From: JABLTI01 sp035528035
GTDB taxonomy: Archaea; Asgardarchaeota; Heimdallarchaeia; JABLTI01
Length of the DNA: 64,000 bases
Assembly: GCA_035528035.1 (NCBI GenBank)
Contig: DATKZI010000026.1
Coordinates: forward strand, 62,001 to 126,000
Direction of reading: 5' to 3'
The translations under genes and the position numbers were made by a program. Positions 8,820-17,506 of this stretch are shown here, one piece after another (within the stretch, counting starts at the first letter, position 1; the number at the start of each line of letters is the position of its first letter). The notes below the pieces were generated by a model. It made no database searches, was not told where the DNA came from, and saw nothing but the letters and a program-made list of their open reading frames with translations.

Positions 8820-9668
8820 ATGTTAGAAAAAAAGATCTGTATGGATTTTGATAAAAATCTAAAAATTTCTATTTCATTAGATGAATTTATCCTGGAGGGT
8901 GTGAGGAATTTTAATCTTTTTTTGAATTTACTTGAGATGTATAACAACAATTTAACCGAGGATCTAATTGTTAAATATAAGAAAACACTTGACTCGCTGG
9001 GAATATCACCAGTAAAAAATGAAATTCTGAAACAATATAATCTGGACTATTCCGATAAAGACTCATTAAATGATCATCCAGAAATTATATCAAATATTGA
9101 GAATTGTATCCTGAAATTTTTACATTTCACAGAAAAATATGAAGCTGATTTTATTTTTGGACAAAAAATTGAAGTGTTTCATGAAGATTATCTTCGAGCA
9201 GGTTTCTTCCATTTGTATTATCTTGCATTTACTTTGATTGAATTAACTTCAAGAGATTTTGTGCTGGAGTTTGCGAAAAAATTCAGTGACTCGATGTATG
9301 AGCTGTATTATCAAAAGGTTATTACGAAAAAAAACACTGTTAAAGAACTTGTTGACATGCTGTATAAAGATGGTTGCTTAAAAACTCACAATTTTATTGT
9401 TCAAATAGAACCTGGCAAATGTTTTGTGAAAGTTTTTCGCTGTATGTATGCAGAAGTTTATTCAGAACTTCCAGATTTGGAGTTAGCATGTATGCTTGAT
9501 TGTTATGGTGATTATTCTAAAATGCCTTACAACAACCCAAACCTTGCTTTATCCCGTACAAAAACTATGGTGGAAGGTTTTCCTTTTTGTGATTTCTTGT
9601 ATTATGATAAACGAATTTTCAATGAAATTAAGCATCCTAATGAAGAATTTTGGATGAATCTTAAATAG
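8820..9668 (+). CDS. L-2-amino-thiazoline-4-carboxylic acid hydrolase-like protein
   Basis: 282 residues. The C-terminal block ELACMLDCYGDY...N-NLALSRTKTMVEGFPFCDFLYY carries the conserved Cys-x2-D, R-T-x-T and G-x-x-x-C-D-F pattern of the ATC-hydrolase family, many of which are uncharacterised. The N-terminal 180 residues are helical and unassigned. No partner genes of the cysteine-forming ATC pathway are visible. It is the single gene between repeats R4 and R5, again fitting the one-gene-cassette pattern. Confidence 0.6.
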   Translation: MLEKKICMDFDKNLKISISLDEFILEGVRNFNLFLNLLEMYNNNLTEDLIVKYKKTLDSLGISPVKNEILKQYNLDYSDKDSLNDHPEIISNIENCILKFLHFTEKYEADFIFGQKIEVFHEDYLRAGFFHLYYLAFTLIELTSRDFVLEFAKKFSDSMYELYYQKVITKKNTVKELVDMLYKDGCLKTHNFIVQIEPGKCFVKVFRCMYAEVYSELPDLELACMLDCYGDYSKMPYNNPNLALSRTKTMVEGFPFCDFLYYDKRIFNEIKHPNEEFWMNLK

Positions 9669-9697
9669 TTTAGAATCTTTTTTTAACATAATTCATA

Positions 9698-9727
9698 GAT
9701 TCAAATCAGGTTGGGACCATCAGTTTC
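9698..9727 (+). repeat. tRNA 3'-end repeat R5
   Basis: 23 of 30 bases match 4029-4058, with ATTCAAATC and GGT-GGG conserved. It lies in the short gap between the ATC-hydrolase-like gene and the frameshifted gene that converges on it. Confidence 0.65.
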
Positions 9728-9749
9728 GTTTCTAGAATGTTTTTGTATC

Positions 9750-10351
9750 TCAAAGATCTGTGTCTAATGAAAATCGTTTTTCAATCCACTTTTTGATATC
9801 TTCAGGAGAATCTGATTCGGGATAATATCCTTTAGTATCACCTTGTTCTCTTACTTCTTCAACCTTTTCAGAAATATCTTCAACTTTTATTATATCCCCA
9901 TTCTGAAAATTAAATTTCAAAACTGTTTGATAAGATGTAGGACTTGGATATCCCATATGAACATATTCATCTTCAATGGGTTTAGTACCTAATAACAATG
10001 ACCCTGTGAAAGGAAGTTTTAGGTATACATCCTTATAATGATAATTAAATCCAAGACATCGTAATCCCCCTGGATTATATTCAAATGTTATTTGTGAAGG
10101 GGTAGTATCATAATTGCTGGAGGTGTTATACCTTCTGCTATTTTTACCCAGAATCCTTCCATATATAACTGATTATCCTTTATTTCATATCGCATTATAT
10201 ACCCCCTATAGCAACCTGTCGATGCTGATCTAGTTTCAATTCCAAATTCCTTTGGAGTATATAATCCAGTACCTGTGATACCTACAATATCCAATTGATT
10301 TCCTTCATAAAAAAATAAATCAGAAGCTTGTTGTGTCATAGTAAATATCAA
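9750..10351 (-). pseudogene. Frameshifted gene of unknown function (~200 codons)
   Basis: Reading from ATG 10351, a frame runs to GITPPAIM and stops at 10088. If the frame is shifted near 10110, it continues as YDTTPSQITFEYNPGG...VYLKLPFTGSL straight into the second open frame, which ends at 9750. The protein-like composition across the join shows one original gene of about 200 residues. There are no transmembrane segments and I recognise no family. A real pseudogene and a single-base assembly error are both possible. Confidence 0.65.
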
Positions 10352-10567
10352 TGTTTACTAGTTATGATTTTCCATTAAATTTTCCTATTTCCATTTGCAA
10401 ATCGTATACTTGTTGTATCACTTTTTTCTTAATTTAGTAATTGAGCGATATTTTCAATTCTTTTTTATTCATAGAATTACTTCTCAGTGTTATGAGAATC
10501 TTTTTTAATTTTTTTCTTAAATTTAATTATAATATTTTGGTTTTCTAAAAATCTGGGTGTATGAATA

Positions 10568-11722
10568 ATGTTAAGGAAAAATCAATATTCAAGGTTTCTT
10601 TTTGTAGCAGTTTTTATGGGATTAATTGGACTTAATCTATCTCCTTTTTTTGTTGCAAGTACAATGGATGCTCCTTCTGCTAGATTTGGACATGTGATGG
10701 TTTATGACCCACAGAATTCTCAAATCATTCTTTTTGGTGGTGGTGGTGATAACAGTCAAGGTGCTTTGGAAACAACTTGGCTCTATTCCAGCCAGTCTCA
10801 ATCATGGACTGCCCTGTCAAATATATCTTCTCCTGAAGCTCGTTCTAATCACAGAATGGTTTATAATTCCATTTCAAAGAAAGTAATCCTTTTTGGTGGT
10901 AAATCTCTTTCAACTTCTTATTTTATTAATGATACATGGGAGTTTGATCCTGCAACCAATGAATGGTCGGAGCTCCATCCTGCTGTGTCCCCTTCAGTAA
11001 GGGCTGCTCATGGAATGTATTTTGATCCTGTTTTCAATGAAATAGTGTTATTTGGTGGTGCAGGTCCTGTTACACATGATAGTGAAACTTGGATTTATAA
11101 CTGCACTGCAAATATTTGGTATCAAATTAATCCTGCTACTCATCCTGAAAAGCGATATGGGCACTCTTTTGTTTATGATGAAGAGCTACAAGTTGGAGTG
11201 TTCTTTGGTGGTAGATACGTTGATTTAATGTCCGATACTTGGTTTTTCAATCGCTCTTCTTTAACTTGGGCAAAACAAGAAACATCCCCTAAACCCATTA
11301 GAAGATATCATACTGGATTGGTCTACAATCCTTCTGAAACAACTTTCATTATGTTTGGTGGTGATAATGAAGAGACTCCCGGTCGATCTCTTGATGATAC
11401 TTGGATTTTTAATTCCTCATCTAGTGATTGGTTGGAGATTGAACCTAGTCTAAGTCCTCCCCCTCGAGATCGTTATGCATTGGTTTTCGATTTATATTTG
11501 AACAGGGCATTATTATTCGGTGGATATGGTTCGTACTCTACTTTAATTGGCGATTTTTGGTTGTATGATGCAAACACCATGACTTGGAGTCAAGGTTATA
11601 CTATTGAATCTTCGACTGTAACTAATTCTTTGTGGATTCTACTATTTAGTTTAGGGAGTATTGTTGGAGTAACTCATCTCATAAAAATACTTTTGAGACA
11701 GAATCTACAAAAAACAAAATAA
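10568..11722 (+). CDS. Secreted, membrane-anchored kelch beta-propeller protein
   Basis: 384 residues: signal peptide (about 1-29), about six kelch blades with the R-GH-MVYDP....ILFGG and TW-F-P----W--L patterns (residues 35-345), and a C-terminal hydrophobic helix at about 350-372 followed by a basic tail. Each blade keeps the double-Gly and the spaced aromatic/Trp pair. Such propellers bind ligands or partners; enzymatic kelch proteins have copper or other residues not evident here. It faces outward and is probably anchored by the last helix. The upstream GGTG is compatible with ATG 10568. Confidence 0.85.
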   Translation: MLRKNQYSRFLFVAVFMGLIGLNLSPFFVASTMDAPSARFGHVMVYDPQNSQIILFGGGGDNSQGALETTWLYSSQSQSWTALSNISSPEARSNHRMVYNSISKKVILFGGKSLSTSYFINDTWEFDPATNEWSELHPAVSPSVRAAHGMYFDPVFNEIVLFGGAGPVTHDSETWIYNCTANIWYQINPATHPEKRYGHSFVYDEELQVGVFFGGRYVDLMSDTWFFNRSSLTWAKQETSPKPIRRYHTGLVYNPSETTFIMFGGDNEETPGRSLDDTWIFNSSSSDWLEIEPSLSPPPRDRYALVFDLYLNRALLFGGYGSYSTLIGDFWLYDANTMTWSQGYTIESSTVTNSLWILLFSLGSIVGVTHLIKILLRQNLQKTK

Positions 11723-11737
11723 AAAAATACTCTTTAA

Positions 11738-11771
11738 TTAATCCTTACCCTCACTTTTGGGTAGGGATTAA
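11738..11771 (+). terminator. Strong hairpin after the kelch gene
   Basis: TTAATCCTTACCC (11738-11750) pairs with GGGTAGGGATTAA (11759-11771) over 13 positions with one G-T pair and an 8-base loop. It starts 16 bases after the kelch stop. The loop contains a T-run. It may end transcription or protect the mRNA 3' end. Confidence 0.5.
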
Positions 11772-11918
11772 TAGAATATCTACTTATAGAATCCCCAACC
11801 AGTTATCATCCTATAACAATAAGTAGGAGATATTTTAATAAAATTGAGCTAAAAAAATAAGAATAATTAAATTATCTTTTAGTAAAGAATAAAGAAATAA
11901 AATGAAAGAAGGATTATT

Positions 11919-12042
11919 TTAATTAGTGTTTTTGGTAGTAGTAAATTCCTTTCCATCTTGTATAAACAGAAAAGCATTCACCATTTTTTCCTTCTATCCT
12001 GGTAAAAATCTTTGAATTGATTATTTCTGTATGTGTGCTTTT
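11919..12042 (-). pseudogene. Remnant of a phytoene-desaturase-like oxidoreductase, internally deleted
   Basis: On the minus strand the sequence encodes TEIINSKIFTRIEG-x2-G-x-CFSVYT and then, in another frame, DGKEFTTTKNTN followed by a stop. These match two separated parts of the intact gene at 17507-19012: its NSKIFTRIEG...HFSVFT segment (near residue 95) and its extreme C-terminus DGKEFTTLKSTN. About 380 codons between them are missing. So a second copy once lay here, in the same orientation, 5.6 kb away. Confidence 0.75.
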
Positions 12043-12083
12043 GATTTTATATCTAATGAATATAACCATTTTTTAATCATCTA

Positions 12084-14291
12084 TTATTTGATTCTTCTTC
12101 TTAAGAGAATCACTGCTGCAACAATTCCTAGTGTAAATGTTAATACAACTGAAGTGAAAGTTATACCTGATTCTACAGTAGTTGTTACGGTATTATTTTG
12201 AGTAATGGTATCAGGAGGATGGTCTAATGGATCTATAGGATTAAAACCAAGAGCAACTTCCAACCCGTCGGTATACCCATCATCATCACTGTCTTTATTT
12301 AAGGGATTCGAATAATAAGTGTGTATCTCTTCTCCATCTGTGAGCCAATCATCATCGGAGTCTGAATCTGTAGGGTTAGTTCCTTCAACATATTCATCTC
12401 CGTCAACTAATCCGTCATCATCCGTATCGGAATCTGTGGGATCAGTAATGTATCCATCGTTACCAGTTACTGATTCTTCGTAATCATTTAAATCATCATT
12501 GTCAGTGTCATTATTAACTGGATTTGTTAAGTAACCATCTGTACCTAAGTTTACTTCTTCATAATCATCTAATCCATCTTCGTCGGAATCGTTGTTCCAG
12601 GGATCAGTAATATAGCCATCTGAACCACTAGTTACTTCCTCCTGATCATCCAGTCCATCGTCGTCTGAATCGTCATCGTTGGGATTGGTACCTTGGATTG
12701 CTTCTTCTTCGTCGTTTAGTCCATCATCGTCTGAATCGCTATCCCAAGGATCAGTAATATAGCCATCTGAACCACTAGTTACTTCCTCCAGATCACCCAG
12801 TCCATCGTCGTCAGAATCAGGGTCATTAGGATCAGTGCCGTGAATTATAATCTCATCGAAATCTGCAATCCCATCATCATCAGAATCCAATCCCGGATAG
12901 TCTTGATCATCATTTGGATCAGTATCTGCAAAAACTTCCATGCCATCGGAATAAGTGTCATCATCAGAGTCAGAATCACTGGAATTCGTATTATAATATT
13001 CTTCAGTCAAATCGTCAAGATAATCACTGTCAGAATCCATCCTGCCAGTATTAAAAACTGACCCATGAAAACTGTACCAAGGAGCTGCACCAGAAGAAGT
13101 AACACCAGTAATCTCGAGACAGTAGATATAGTCAGTCCATGAACCTACTAACACTTCCAAAATTCCGTCGTTGTTAAGATCAGCTACAGCCGGAGACGAA
13201 TCAACAAAGTCGCCTATCAAGTAGTTCCACTCAAAATTCCCAGTATGGTTCACACAATAAAGATAGTCATCACGAGATCCTATTAACACTTCCATCATAC
13301 TATCGCCGTCAAGATCTGCTATAGCAGGAACAGATAAACCAGCATTGAATAATGGATACTGCCATTCCAATCCACCAATGTGATTCACACAATAAAGGTT
13401 GTAAGCCCCTACCAGCACTTCCAAAGTACCATCACCATCGAGATCAGCCACAGAAGGAGAAAATACTTCATCGTTTAACCAGTAGCGCCACTCCTGAATG
13501 CCGGTATGGTCCACACAATGAAGATACATATCATAAGATCCTACCAGTACTTCTAGAGTACCATCTCCATCAAGATCCGCTATCGCAGGAGAAGAATGAA
13601 TCTCATCATCGGTTTTGTACTGCCACTCCAGTCCACCTATGTGGTTTAGACAATACAGATAGGTATCCATGGAACCTACTAACACTTCTAAAGTACCATC
13701 TTCGTCCAAGTCTGCTACTGCAGGACAAGAATCAATATTATTTCCTGTTAGATACTGCCACTCTAGTCCACCTGTATGGTTTAAACAATACAAATAATCC
13801 GAACCTGAACCTACTAATACTTCTAAGAAATCATCCCCATCTAGGTCAGCTACACAAGGACTGTGCGTTGAGTATCCAGAAAAGTACTTCCATTCCAATC
13901 CACCTGTATAATTCAAACAATACAGATAGTTATCAGCAGCCACCAGTACCTCCTGTGTCCTATCCTTGTCCAAGTCAGCTACTGCAGGAGTAGAACTTAT
14001 TATGTCAGCACCTGTCTGGTAACGCCACTCTAGACCTCCTGTGTAATTCAGGCAATACAGATAACCGCCTCGAGAGCCTATTAACACTTCCAAATGCCCA
14101 TCCCAATCTAAATCAGCTACAGAAGCAGAAGTCATATGTATATTACCATCCAATTTATACTGCCACCCCAGAGTTACACCTATTGCTGAGGGAATGGGAA
14201 TGTCATAATGAGTGTTCATACTTTTTACAACTGATAAACTCATACCAGTAATCATAAAAATAACTAATAGACCAACAAAAGGTTTTTTCAT
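12084..14291 (-). CDS. Secreted FG-GAP/PQQ-like propeller protein with thrombospondin type 3 repeats
   Basis: 735 residues: signal peptide 1-24; eight or nine repeats of about 43 residues (38-420) of the form AVADLDGDGTLEVLVGS-D-YLYCLN-TGGLEW-Y, an FG-GAP/VCBS-type propeller with a calcium-like D-x-D-x-D loop in each; thrombospondin type 3 repeats rich in DSDDDGLxDxEE (425-690); a Thr/Val linker; and a C-terminal helix (708-730) with RRR stop-transfer. ATG 14291 follows GAGGAG. I infer a calcium-rigidified surface stalk with a ligand-binding head. Confidence 0.87.
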   Translation of the reverse strand: MKKPFVGLLVIFMITGMSLSVVKSMNTHYDIPIPSAIGVTLGWQYKLDGNIHMTSASVADLDWDGHLEVLIGSRGGYLYCLNYTGGLEWRYQTGADIISSTPAVADLDKDRTQEVLVAADNYLYCLNYTGGLEWKYFSGYSTHSPCVADLDGDDFLEVLVGSGSDYLYCLNHTGGLEWQYLTGNNIDSCPAVADLDEDGTLEVLVGSMDTYLYCLNHIGGLEWQYKTDDEIHSSPAIADLDGDGTLEVLVGSYDMYLHCVDHTGIQEWRYWLNDEVFSPSVADLDGDGTLEVLVGAYNLYCVNHIGGLEWQYPLFNAGLSVPAIADLDGDSMMEVLIGSRDDYLYCVNHTGNFEWNYLIGDFVDSSPAVADLNNDGILEVLVGSWTDYIYCLEITGVTSSGAAPWYSFHGSVFNTGRMDSDSDYLDDLTEEYYNTNSSDSDSDDDTYSDGMEVFADTDPNDDQDYPGLDSDDDGIADFDEIIIHGTDPNDPDSDDDGLGDLEEVTSGSDGYITDPWDSDSDDDGLNDEEEAIQGTNPNDDDSDDDGLDDQEEVTSGSDGYITDPWNNDSDEDGLDDYEEVNLGTDGYLTNPVNNDTDNDDLNDYEESVTGNDGYITDPTDSDTDDDGLVDGDEYVEGTNPTDSDSDDDWLTDGEEIHTYYSNPLNKDSDDDGYTDGLEVALGFNPIDPLDHPPDTITQNNTVTTTVESGITFTSVVLTFTLGIVAAVILLRRRIK

Positions 14292-14549
14292 TTTAGATTA
14301 TTCTCCTCAATAAATCAAAAAAACATACTCTGGTAATCTTATAAGTTTTCTTTGGAATGAATAATTTATATCAAAAGAATTTTTTTGGCAATCCACAAGC
14401 TATATATAAACTTATTACTTGACTTCCAATGAGTAAAAAGATAAAGGATTGCTCAATTTGCTTAATTATTAGCTTGAGAGTTTCAATTCAGCAACTCAAA
14501 TACAAGAAATAATGTAGAAAATTTTGATTGGGAGATTATATTGATATTC

Positions 14550-15572
14550 TTAATTTTTTTTTAAATATTGATCTAACCAACAATAAGCAAGCTCTCTAGC
14601 ATATTTGGGGAATGAATGATTGTTACCATGCATATAATAGGAAAAAGCGTTAGGTGCCTTTAAGAGCTTATATACTTGATAAAGTTTAGTTCCTACTTCA
14701 GCTAAAAATTCTTGGTTACCATAGGCAACATCATCATATGCTGAGATATTTAGCCATGGTCTTGGTGCTATCAGAGAAGCTACTTCATGTATGTCAAATG
14801 GAGTTATCTTTTCTTCTAGAAAATACTTTCTTAATGCAGGTATGTAGATGTATCCCTCCTCCAAAGACTATTCTAACCGTTCTTCTTCTTCTGAAAATAC
14901 CGACATACCGCAATTGCTTACCCCTACCTTTATACGTTCATCTACAGCCATACCAAAAATTGCATTATGCCCACCATGAGAATGTCCAATTACCCCTATT
15001 CTATCTTTATCAATATAATCTAATTCACAAACAACATCAACTGCTGCCATTGAATCTTCAACATTTTTTCCTACTATTGACCAATTAGGATACTTTTGAT
15101 AAAATTCAGTAGAATCAAAACTTGTTAAACCAGTTGGTACTCTTTCACCTGCACAGAGATAATCTGGAGCAAGAACAACATATCCTCTAAGAGCTAATTC
15201 ATGTCCATAAGCAAAATCAAGATTGCCATCTAAGCCAACAACCTCATTTTTACCTGACTTAACCGTTTGGTGCATTGCAATAATAACAGGAGCTCGTTGA
15301 CCTAAAGCTTTCGGTTTGAGTAAGAAAGCAGTAATATAATCATCTTCTCCAACAATGTAAGAAACTTTTATTTTTGTATAAAGAGGTAATTCCTCACTTT
15401 CAATAATCTCTAAATTATGTGTTTTTCTGGGAAAGGGAGGAGTTCCAATGGTTTGATATAATCGAGATAGAATATCTTTACGTTTTATTTCCCATTGGCT
15501 CTTTTCTTCAATGAGAGTATTGTTGAGTTTTAATAGTTCCTTGATAGGCATTTTTGATGTCCCTACATTCAT
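14550..15572 (-). pseudogene. Alpha/beta hydrolase (acetyl xylan esterase/dienelactone hydrolase-like) split by an in-frame TAG
   Basis: The two halves are in one frame: residues 1-234 end EEEERLE, then TAG at 14865-14867, then SLEEGYIYIPALRKYF to a stop at 14550, together about 340 residues, normal for the family. The nucleophile is in GHSHGG in the first half; the acid (ISAYDD) and the histidine (GNNHSFP) are in the second half. Each half alone lacks part of the catalytic triad, so the gene is dead unless the TAG is read through (for example as pyrrolysine) or the second half is expressed from TTG 14864. Confidence 0.75.
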
Positions 15573-15635
15573 TTTAATTTTTTAAATAAAATTCTATTGA
15601 TGGATTGAAATAAATTGTGTTATAAAATAATCATC

Positions 15636-15665
15636 AGTACAAATCTGGTAAATTTTGCCACTTTG
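15636..15665 (+). repeat. tRNA 3'-end repeat R6 (most degenerate)
   Basis: 19 of 30 bases match 4029-4058. CAAATC-GGTA and CCACTTT are preserved at the right spacing but the acceptor strand is lost. It lies between the divergent hydrolase and S41 peptidase genes. Being weakest and farthest from the tRNA, it may mark the outer edge of the array. Confidence 0.45.
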
Positions 15666-15769
15666 ACTTTAATATTGTTGTTTGAGAATTTACGAAATAA
15701 TAAAAGTTACCAGTTTACTAAATCTAAAGCAATCTAATAACAAAAAATGATTCTGTTGTTTCTTTCTTA

Positions 15770-15784
15770 GTCACTAAATGTGAC
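15770..15784. promoter_or_regulatory. Small palindrome upstream of the S41 peptidase gene
   Basis: GTCAC-TAAAT-GTGAC is a perfect 5-bp inverted repeat about 65 bases before the peptidase start; AT-rich half-repeats (ACAAATT and AATTTGT) follow it. An operator is possible. Nothing else supports it. Confidence 0.25.
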
Positions 15785-15846
15785 CACAAATTGAGACTTC
15801 AAATTGTGAATTTGTCTTTTAAATAAAGAAACAAATAAAAAAGTAA

Positions 15847-17454
15847 GTGAAAATTATGAAAAATAAAATACTCAGAAAAGAATTGATACAAGATATAAGA
15901 CAATTAACTAATATCTTAGAAGAAACTCATCCTGACCCCTATATTAATGGTGGAGGTAAAATTGCTTATCATCGTAGGTTACAAGAAATGATTCTGAGCA
16001 TTCCTGACGAAGGTATGACACAAGAGGAATTCTTCTATCATATTAGTCCATTCATAGCTAAATTAGAAGATGCCCATACTGGATTATTTTATGATAAAGA
16101 ATTACAAGATAAGGACCATCCCGGTGGAATACCACTCTATTTTATCCCAATTGAAAATTTTCTTGTTGTAGGCGCTGTTACAAAGGAAGAACATTATTCG
16201 TTATTGGGTGCAAAACTAATTTCTGTTGAAGATATTCCTTATGAAACTCTAATTCAGCGTATTAAGGATTTAAGAGGATTTGATAATATGAGTAATTTAC
16301 TCGGAAATCTGGGACGATTTGGTATGCTGTATTTCAGAAACGATTTACAAAAACTGACACCAGAATGGATTGATACTGATCAGATTAGTGTTTTGTTAGC
16401 TCTTTCAAACGGTGAAATAATAAAGCAAACTTTCAATCCTAATGATGATAGAACATACCCACTTCTTACTGGTGAAAGTAAATTAAATTTGGCTATTAAG
16501 GATAGGTCCTTTGCTTACAGCTTCATAGACAAAGAAGAAAACATCGCTTATTTAAAAATTGATAATATGATTTCATATCGAGAAGCACATGAGCTTTTTC
16601 AAGAAATAGGTGTTACTGATTTTAATGAGGTACTTAAGGAGATTTATCAGAAGTATAATTCTGGAGATGTTCCCAAAGAACTATCTGATATCGTTAAGGG
16701 ATTACCTTCAGCAACAGAATTGTTTACTTCTTTGTTTCAAAATCTTAAGAAAAATCAATCTGAATATCTCATAGTCGATGTTCGTAAATGTCAAGGAGGA
16801 CAAGATTATATCATCTTATTTTTCTTGTATTTCATTTTAGGATTTGAGAAAAGTGTAGAACTTATAAAATCTAGATCTGATGTGCTTAAATTCTCAAACT
16901 TGTTAAATGATTCATCAACAAAAGGTTTGGATCTTGAAAATATTTACTATTATAAACAAGTTCCTTTAGAAATTACCGATTACTATTTTGGAAATGATAA
17001 AACCTTTTCAATATACAAAGATAGCTCCATGCAAATTGAAGCCTATAGAGAAAGCATGAAACAAATGCCATCATTTTACAAAGAATTCGAAAAAAGAGAA
17101 CATGAAGCTTATTATAAATCCAAGAAGATTATTGTTTTAAGTACAGATGTGACTCATAGTTCTGGATTTGACTTAATGTTAAATTTAAAACACATAGGAG
17201 CAAAAATTGTTGGAGTCGCATCAGGGCAATCAGGTAATAGTTTTGGAAATATTAGGATATTTGAATTAAAGGAATCAAAGATCAAGGGGAAAATTGCCAC
17301 TCGATTCTTTATTGCTTTTCCAGAGAAACCAATGACTCATTTGACACTGGAACCTGATTTTAAATTAACTTATGAATTGTTTTCAAATTATAATTACGAT
17401 GAAAATGCAATTTTATTATATACTCTTGATTTAATTAAAGGAGGAAAAATCTAA
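15847..17454 (+). CDS. S41-family (tail-specific/IRBP-like) peptidase homolog
   Basis: 535 residues. An N-terminal helical domain with DAHTG near residue 77 (the usual L-D-H-T signature) leads to the S41 core: a VDVRKCQGG strand around residue 314 and STDVTHSSGFDLMLNLK near 434-450, where a Ser of the SSG pair takes the nucleophile position, followed by GASGQSGNSFGN-like turns. There is no signal peptide, so it is probably cytoplasmic, like archaeal tricorn-core relatives. GTG 15847 is annotated; ATG 15856 with AGTGA upstream is equally plausible. Confidence 0.7.
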   Translation: MKIMKNKILRKELIQDIRQLTNILEETHPDPYINGGGKIAYHRRLQEMILSIPDEGMTQEEFFYHISPFIAKLEDAHTGLFYDKELQDKDHPGGIPLYFIPIENFLVVGAVTKEEHYSLLGAKLISVEDIPYETLIQRIKDLRGFDNMSNLLGNLGRFGMLYFRNDLQKLTPEWIDTDQISVLLALSNGEIIKQTFNPNDDRTYPLLTGESKLNLAIKDRSFAYSFIDKEENIAYLKIDNMISYREAHELFQEIGVTDFNEVLKEIYQKYNSGDVPKELSDIVKGLPSATELFTSLFQNLKKNQSEYLIVDVRKCQGGQDYIILFFLYFILGFEKSVELIKSRSDVLKFSNLLNDSSTKGLDLENIYYYKQVPLEITDYYFGNDKTFSIYKDSSMQIEAYRESMKQMPSFYKEFEKREHEAYYKSKKIIVLSTDVTHSSGFDLMLNLKHIGAKIVGVASGQSGNSFGNIRIFELKESKIKGKIATRFFIAFPEKPMTHLTLEPDFKLTYELFSNYNYDENAILLYTLDLIKGGKI

Positions 17455-17506
17455 ATCTTTGTTTAAAAATTAAAATAATGTAAAAAAGTAAAAAATGGAA
17501 AACTCT

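Noticed and set aside
12300..13050. Regular DNA repeats resembling a CRISPR-like array
   Set aside because: The repeats are in-frame codons of thrombospondin type 3 units (DSDDDGL), with no constant repeat and unique spacers.
13352..13993. 213-codon plus-strand frame inside the propeller gene
   Set aside because: It is the antisense of regular beta-propeller repeats; its His/Pro/Leu-rich periodic composition follows from the repeats of the real gene.
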